Shown in pieces: positions 22,838 to 25,904 of a stretch of 25,904 nt of DNA. The first letter of the stretch is position 1, and each line of letters starts with the position of its first letter. Where the stretch lies: contig MU400896.1 of assembly GCA_022578965.1 (NCBI GenBank), positions 1-25,904 of the forward strand, written 5' to 3'. A program made the translations under genes and the position numbers. A model generated the notes under the pieces. It saw only the letters and a list, made by a program, of their open reading frames with translations, had not been told where the DNA came from and made no database searches. This DNA is from Xylaria sp. FL1777. Its lineage: Eukaryota; Ascomycota; Sordariomycetes; Xylariales; Xylariaceae.

Positions 22838-23839
22838 CTATTCCATCCAAAGTTCATCTGACCGTGTCGAATTCGACCTGTGAAGAGAATTTGGTATGTG
22901 AAAACTTGGACTGGAGTCGGACAGAGGCGAGACCAAGTCACGCCAGCTTTCGCTATTGGGGCTATAAGTCTCTACGCCCGACGGGGGCTCGGCGGCGGAG
23001 AGCAAGACCGCATCGGCCATACTCATCAGACGCACAGATTCCTCGGCAGGGTCAGATGGAGGCCAGGCAGTAGACTCCCGTTCGCCCTGATTCCACCACT
23101 GATTCTCGAAACCGTTGTCTACCGTCACCATGGCTGTCGACAACGACTCCAGGTCTCTCACTCTCTGCGGATCCTCACTGTGACGTCTGCTCGGCGGTGA
23201 CAGAGGGAGGGTCGTCGGGATATTGGCAAACGGCGGCTCGTCTTCGTCACCGTCTGAGTCGTATGGCCAGGCCGAGGCAGACCACGGGAGGCCATCTTCG
23301 CCCAGTCGAAAGCGTGCCGGGCTCACTGGCAAGTCTTTCCCGGTGTGGAGTGTGTTCCTGGTGGTCCGCGCTGGGCGGGGGAAGAGAGTTGCGGACGGGC
23401 ACCCTTCTTCGTCACTCAACAGGGTATCATGGACGACGGGTGGTGCTGAGCTTCCGCGCTCGTTGCTGGCACGCCGTGAGTCTGACCTCGGTCCTCTTAG
23501 TGGCGATGGCGTCCCAAGATGATGAGGTCGGTGGTGATTGGGCCGACCACGCGGGCGTTCGTGATCACGATGATGGTGCCATTCGCCACGATGCGGCCGT
23601 TGCACCGCCGAGTCCTGACGTCGGTGCGGATGGCATGGCTCCTGGCGGGGGAACAGGCCCGAGGTCCTCGCGTTCTTTAGATGCGTGGATGTGTAACCGA
23701 GGGTGTGGGTGCGCGGGATGTGGCGATCGGACCACGAGACTCCAAAGCTCAGTTGAACGAATAATTGCGGCTTGCCCAGGGAGTTCCGCTCATTTCGGAT
23801 CAGGTTGTGCGTAGGGGGCGATTCTTGGTGCCTCGTCAT
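22838..23839 (-). CDS. Low-complexity hypothetical protein, 333 aa
   Basis: An uninterrupted minus-strand frame of 333 codons in DNA of normal composition. I recognise no domain, signal peptide or membrane segment. Residues 115-333 look like a real disordered fungal protein: Ser/Pro/Asp/Glu-rich, with an aromatic motif at about 237-252 (DNGFENQWWNQG), then Ser/Pro-rich sequence ending in a short Arg-Ser-Asp-Glu-Leu-Trp tail. I have the impression that such a tail and the QWW motif recur in hypothetical proteins of Sordariomycetes, but cannot verify it. Residues 65-110 are His/Arg/Pro-rich and look like a frame shadow. A neighbouring frame over the same bases (23,500-23,676) reads as an ordinary Ile/Val-rich protein but lacks an ATG and stops at 23,497-23,499. 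An intron, a frameshift or a wrong start is therefore likely near 23,480-23,680. The first ATG (23,837-23,839) follows a pyrimidine-rich leader. Plus-strand frames over the gene are shadows. Confidence 0.6.
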   Translation of the reverse strand: MTRHQESPPTHNLIRNERNSLGKPQLFVQLSFGVSWSDRHIPRTHTLGYTSTHLKNARTSGLFPRQEPCHPHRRQDSAVQRPHRGEWHHHRDHERPRGRPNHHRPHHLGTPSPLRGPRSDSRRASNERGSSAPPVVHDTLLSDEEGCPSATLFPRPARTTRNTLHTGKDLPVSPARFRLGEDGLPWSASAWPYDSDGDEDEPPFANIPTTLPLSPPSRRHSEDPQRVRDLESLSTAMVTVDNGFENQWWNQGERESTAWPPSDPAEESVRLMSMADAVLLSAAEPPSGVETYSPNSESWRDLVSPLSDSSPSFHIPNSLHRSNSTRSDELWME

Positions 23840-23930
23840 GATGCCAGCAATTCCGTCCCTCTCGGATGCTTGGGATGAGTATGGTATGGGAGAGATTGAA
23901 GGTTGTTGAGGTTTAAGTAGACCTGGCCTG
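23840..23930 (-). promoter_or_regulatory. Pyrimidine-rich leader upstream of the CDS
   Basis: Read on the minus strand, the 90 bases before the ATG are rich in CT and CA (CTCAACAACC, CAATCTCTCCC and similar). Such a composition is common around transcription starts of filamentous ascomycete genes. No TATA box is clear. It supports the minus-strand gene, though the exact start site cannot be given. Confidence 0.35.
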
Positions 23931-24809
23931 GGATACCTACCTACATAGGCGGTGTTGGTAGTTTGTCCAGCAGATCAAGGGTCGGGCGGGTCGGGCAGGT
24001 CGGCTACCTTATAGCTACTTAAGTACTTAGTATCTGCCTACTACTGTGCAGGGTGCCGAGTATTACTAGGTACCTACCCGAAGAATAATGGTGGTAGATA
24101 CCTCCTGTGGAGATAGCGTACCAGGGCTGTAAATGATGCACGAAGAGTGCCCTGACCCCTCGTTGGCCAATAGTGGTGAGTTATTATGTCTCCTGTTGTC
24201 GAAGCACCTGCTAAAACGGTCGCCCCGAACAGCATCAACTGCGCTGCTCCCACAACCCCAGCATAAAAGCCCCTGAGTATTGTGGTTGCGTGCCTACGCA
24301 GTACATAGCTACATACCTAAGCTACTTAGGTATACTAAGTACCGCTCACTGGTACCTACTGTGTGCTATGTGCCTGAGCTTGAGGTGAGGTTGGTGAGCT
24401 CATAGAGCCATATTACATACATGTATAGGAGATGGGTACCTAGGAACATAATATAATGACAGAAACCTTGTCCTCCGCCGCACGAGCCTCGAACACTCCC
24501 GTCTGTTTTATTCTTGGCTCATGTGGCCTGTCTGCATGCAGTACATTAGTACATTACTTCGGTACACTACTACGATGTACCGGTTCCTGGGTACTGTAGT
24601 TATTCATCCCACGTACCAGGCACGCCACTCAAGCCCACCGAGATGGAACGATACTTACTGCGTAGGTATACACACCATTCACCAATTCCCCCGGCAGAGT
24701 TGGTGCAACAAGAATCGATCTAATATTACAAACCTACATGTAAACTTCAAAGGCCAACCAAACAGAGTAGATGAAGGTAAATAACTATGACACTCCTGAT
24801 TAAAAACAT
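23931..24809. other. Intergenic DNA rich in TACCTA/TAGGTA motifs
   Basis: No gene is supported. The stretch is full of short variants of TACCTA, TAGGTA, GGTACC and TACTTA, for example around 23,930-23,945, 24,000-24,080, 24,290-24,360 and 24,430-24,445. They often pair as small inverted repeats. A plus-strand frame of 87 codons (24,521-24,784) covers such motifs and has no recognisable features. Confidence 0.55.
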
Positions 24810-24823
24810 TATATATATATATA
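24810..24823. repeat. (TA)7 microsatellite
   Basis: Seven TA units directly before the trinucleotide repeat. Confidence 0.85.
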
Positions 24824-24831
24824 CACTCCTT

Positions 24832-24924
24832 TTGTTGTTGTTGTTGTTGTTGTTGTTCTTCTTCTTCTTCTTCTTCTTCTTCTTCTTCTTCTTCTTCTTC
24901 TTCTTCTTCTTCTTCTTCTTCTTC
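24832..24924. repeat. (TTG)8(TTC)23 compound microsatellite
   Basis: Eight TTG units (24,832-24,855) followed without a break by 23 TTC units (24,856-24,924). On the minus strand this is GAA23-CAA8. It creates an apparent poly-Glu/poly-Gln frame of 101 codons on the minus strand and a poly-Phe/Leu frame on the plus strand, neither of which is likely to be a gene. Perfect long GAA/TTC tracts vary in length and can form triplex DNA. Confidence 0.95.
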
Positions 24925-25780
24925 TTTTGGTCTTTGAAAAGTATACACTACAACGGCATAGACACGCACATATGTAGATACCACCTATTCAGGTACAACT
25001 AGGTGGTGTAAGTGAGTACATAACTCCGCCTTTCCACCGTCAGGAATGAAGGATGTAGTTACTTATGTATTCGGTGGAGATCAGACGGGCTGTGTGTTGT
25101 GGCGCATCAAATGCTTTACTATGTACCTATACTCCAAAGACAGGTTGCAGCTTGAGACGAAATATCTCCGAGTGGCTTGATCAGAAACGCCAGATCTGTC
25201 ATGGCGGGTGTGACGACGCGCTGGGTGTCTACATGTAGTAGGTATATACTACAGTATGTACATAGATATCTAGTGTCAGGATCGGCAAAACATTCAGCGA
25301 AACATTTTTGACCAAAACAACTAACAACTCTGTACATGATCCGGCAGGCAGATCAAACCCTGGATCCCGTTGGTCCTGCCGACCGAGGTTTGAAAGAATT
25401 GCAAATTGCAAGCGAATGAACATTGAATGAATGGCTAACTGACTGATAGCCTAATAGCATTACCACTCGAATTAGGTGTAGTCAGTAATGAGGCGCATTA
25501 ACTGCTGGAATGAAATAGGTACAAGGTATACATATGTACATAGTGTACGCACCGTAGTCTAACATGGACCCTGGAAAGTACCTAGTTAGTGTACAGGCAT
25601 TAGCGATATACTTAGTACCGTAAAAGTGCTAGCGAGGCTACTTGTAAGGAACCATATATAAAGCTGCTGCCATTTGCTATTATGTTGTTATGTTGGTGGG
25701 ATTTGTAGCTCGATGGAGCATTGCCAGAATAGTCTGGCAACCAACACTTGTAACGACCAAACCAACGCCACATGTGATTT
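24925..25780. other. Intergenic DNA, no gene seen
   Basis: Normal composition with more TACCTA/TAGGTA-type motifs (near 25,120, 25,230-25,260, 25,515-25,555 and 25,575-25,620). The minus-strand frames of 72 and 64 codons here overlap each other and have no recognisable features. Confidence 0.55.
25721..25740. other. Perfect 8-bp hairpin, 4-base loop
   Basis: TTGCCAGA, loop ATAG, TCTGGCAA. An outer 7-bp pairing (TGTTGGT at 25,691 with ACCAACA at 25,740) almost encloses it, giving a small nested inverted repeat. No function is known. Confidence 0.45.
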
Positions 25781-25904
25781 AAAAAAAAAAGGCAAAAAAA
25801 AAAAAAGGGGGGGGGGGGGGGAAAAGATGAAAAAGAGTTGGGAAAATTTTTTTTTTTTTTTAAAGAGGGAAAAATAGGGAATTTAAAAAACAAATAGGTT
25901 TTTA
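25781..25904. other. Homopolymer-rich end, probably low-quality sequence
   Basis: Runs of A10, A13, G15 (25,807-25,821) and T15 (25,847-25,861) follow one another in the last 124 bases, with purine-rich filler between them. Genomic DNA seldom has this cluster. It looks like a contig end or a poorly called stretch. The short frames overlapping it are not genes. Confidence 0.6.

Noticed and set aside
23197..23814. 205-codon plus-strand frame opposite the gene
   Set aside because: Shadow of the GC-rich minus-strand gene. The minus frame is longer and its C-terminal 200 residues look more protein-like, and the plus frame has no recognisable domain.
24679..24984. 101-codon minus-strand frame with poly-Glu and poly-Gln
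   Set aside because: It is only the translation of the (TTC)23(TTG)8 microsatellite with random flanks; no protein features outside the tract.
24787..25002. 71-codon plus-strand frame with poly-Leu and poly-Phe
   Set aside because: Opposite-strand translation of the same microsatellite; the hydrophobic run is not a real membrane segment.

Overview
The window looks like a piece of a filamentous ascomycete genome (Pezizomycotina). Bases 1 to about 21,050 are an extreme AT-rich block. Sample lines counted by eye are roughly 8-12% G+C. The proteins still legible in it are transposon proteins altered almost only by C-to-T and G-to-A changes, the signature of repeat-induced point mutation (RIP). 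From about 21,170 onward the DNA has ordinary composition and holds one plausible protein gene, microsatellites and many TACCTA/TAGGTA motifs of a kind I associate with Sordariomycete intergenic DNA. Placement below class level is not possible from this sequence.

Layout of the AT-rich block. (a) 1-2364, minus strand: the 5' part of a RIP-destroyed LTR retrotransposon, with its LTR at 1859-2364. (b) 2365 to about 4,900, plus strand: the downstream half of a different Ty3/Gypsy polyprotein (RT thumb, RNase H, integrase, C-terminal region). Element (a) appears to have inserted into it. (c) About 4,900-11,933: RIP-degraded DNA that I mostly cannot assign, with a zinc-knuckle ghost at 6474-6515. 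(d) 11,934-20,382, plus strand: a complete but dead 8.45-kb Ty3/Gypsy chromovirus with two 494-495-bp LTRs, legible RT, integrase and chromodomain, and the same family as (a). Copies (a) and (d) lie head to head as inverted arms of about 2.3 kb separated by about 9.6 kb. (e) 15,380-16,116: a 737-bp insertion inside (d), flanked by a perfect 14-bp target-site duplication. It begins with a tRNA-like head carrying A and B boxes in exact tRNA spacing, so it is probably a tRNA-derived SINE. It is visibly less RIPped than its host. (f) 20,383 to about 21,170: a graded edge where RIP fades out.

The right part, 21,170-25,904, contains a minus-strand gene (22,838-23,839) for a low-complexity fungal protein without a recognised domain. 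The N-terminal third of its model is doubtful. The rest is intergenic sequence with a (TTG)8(TTC)23 microsatellite and, at the far right, homopolymer runs that look like a contig end or low-quality sequence.

No operon or pathway is present. The story here is nested transposons, genome defence by RIP, and a later small insertion. Both integrases keep the exact D35E spacing while all three catalytic acidic codons have been changed (Asp to Asn, Asp to Asn, Glu to Lys), which is direct evidence of how these elements were inactivated.
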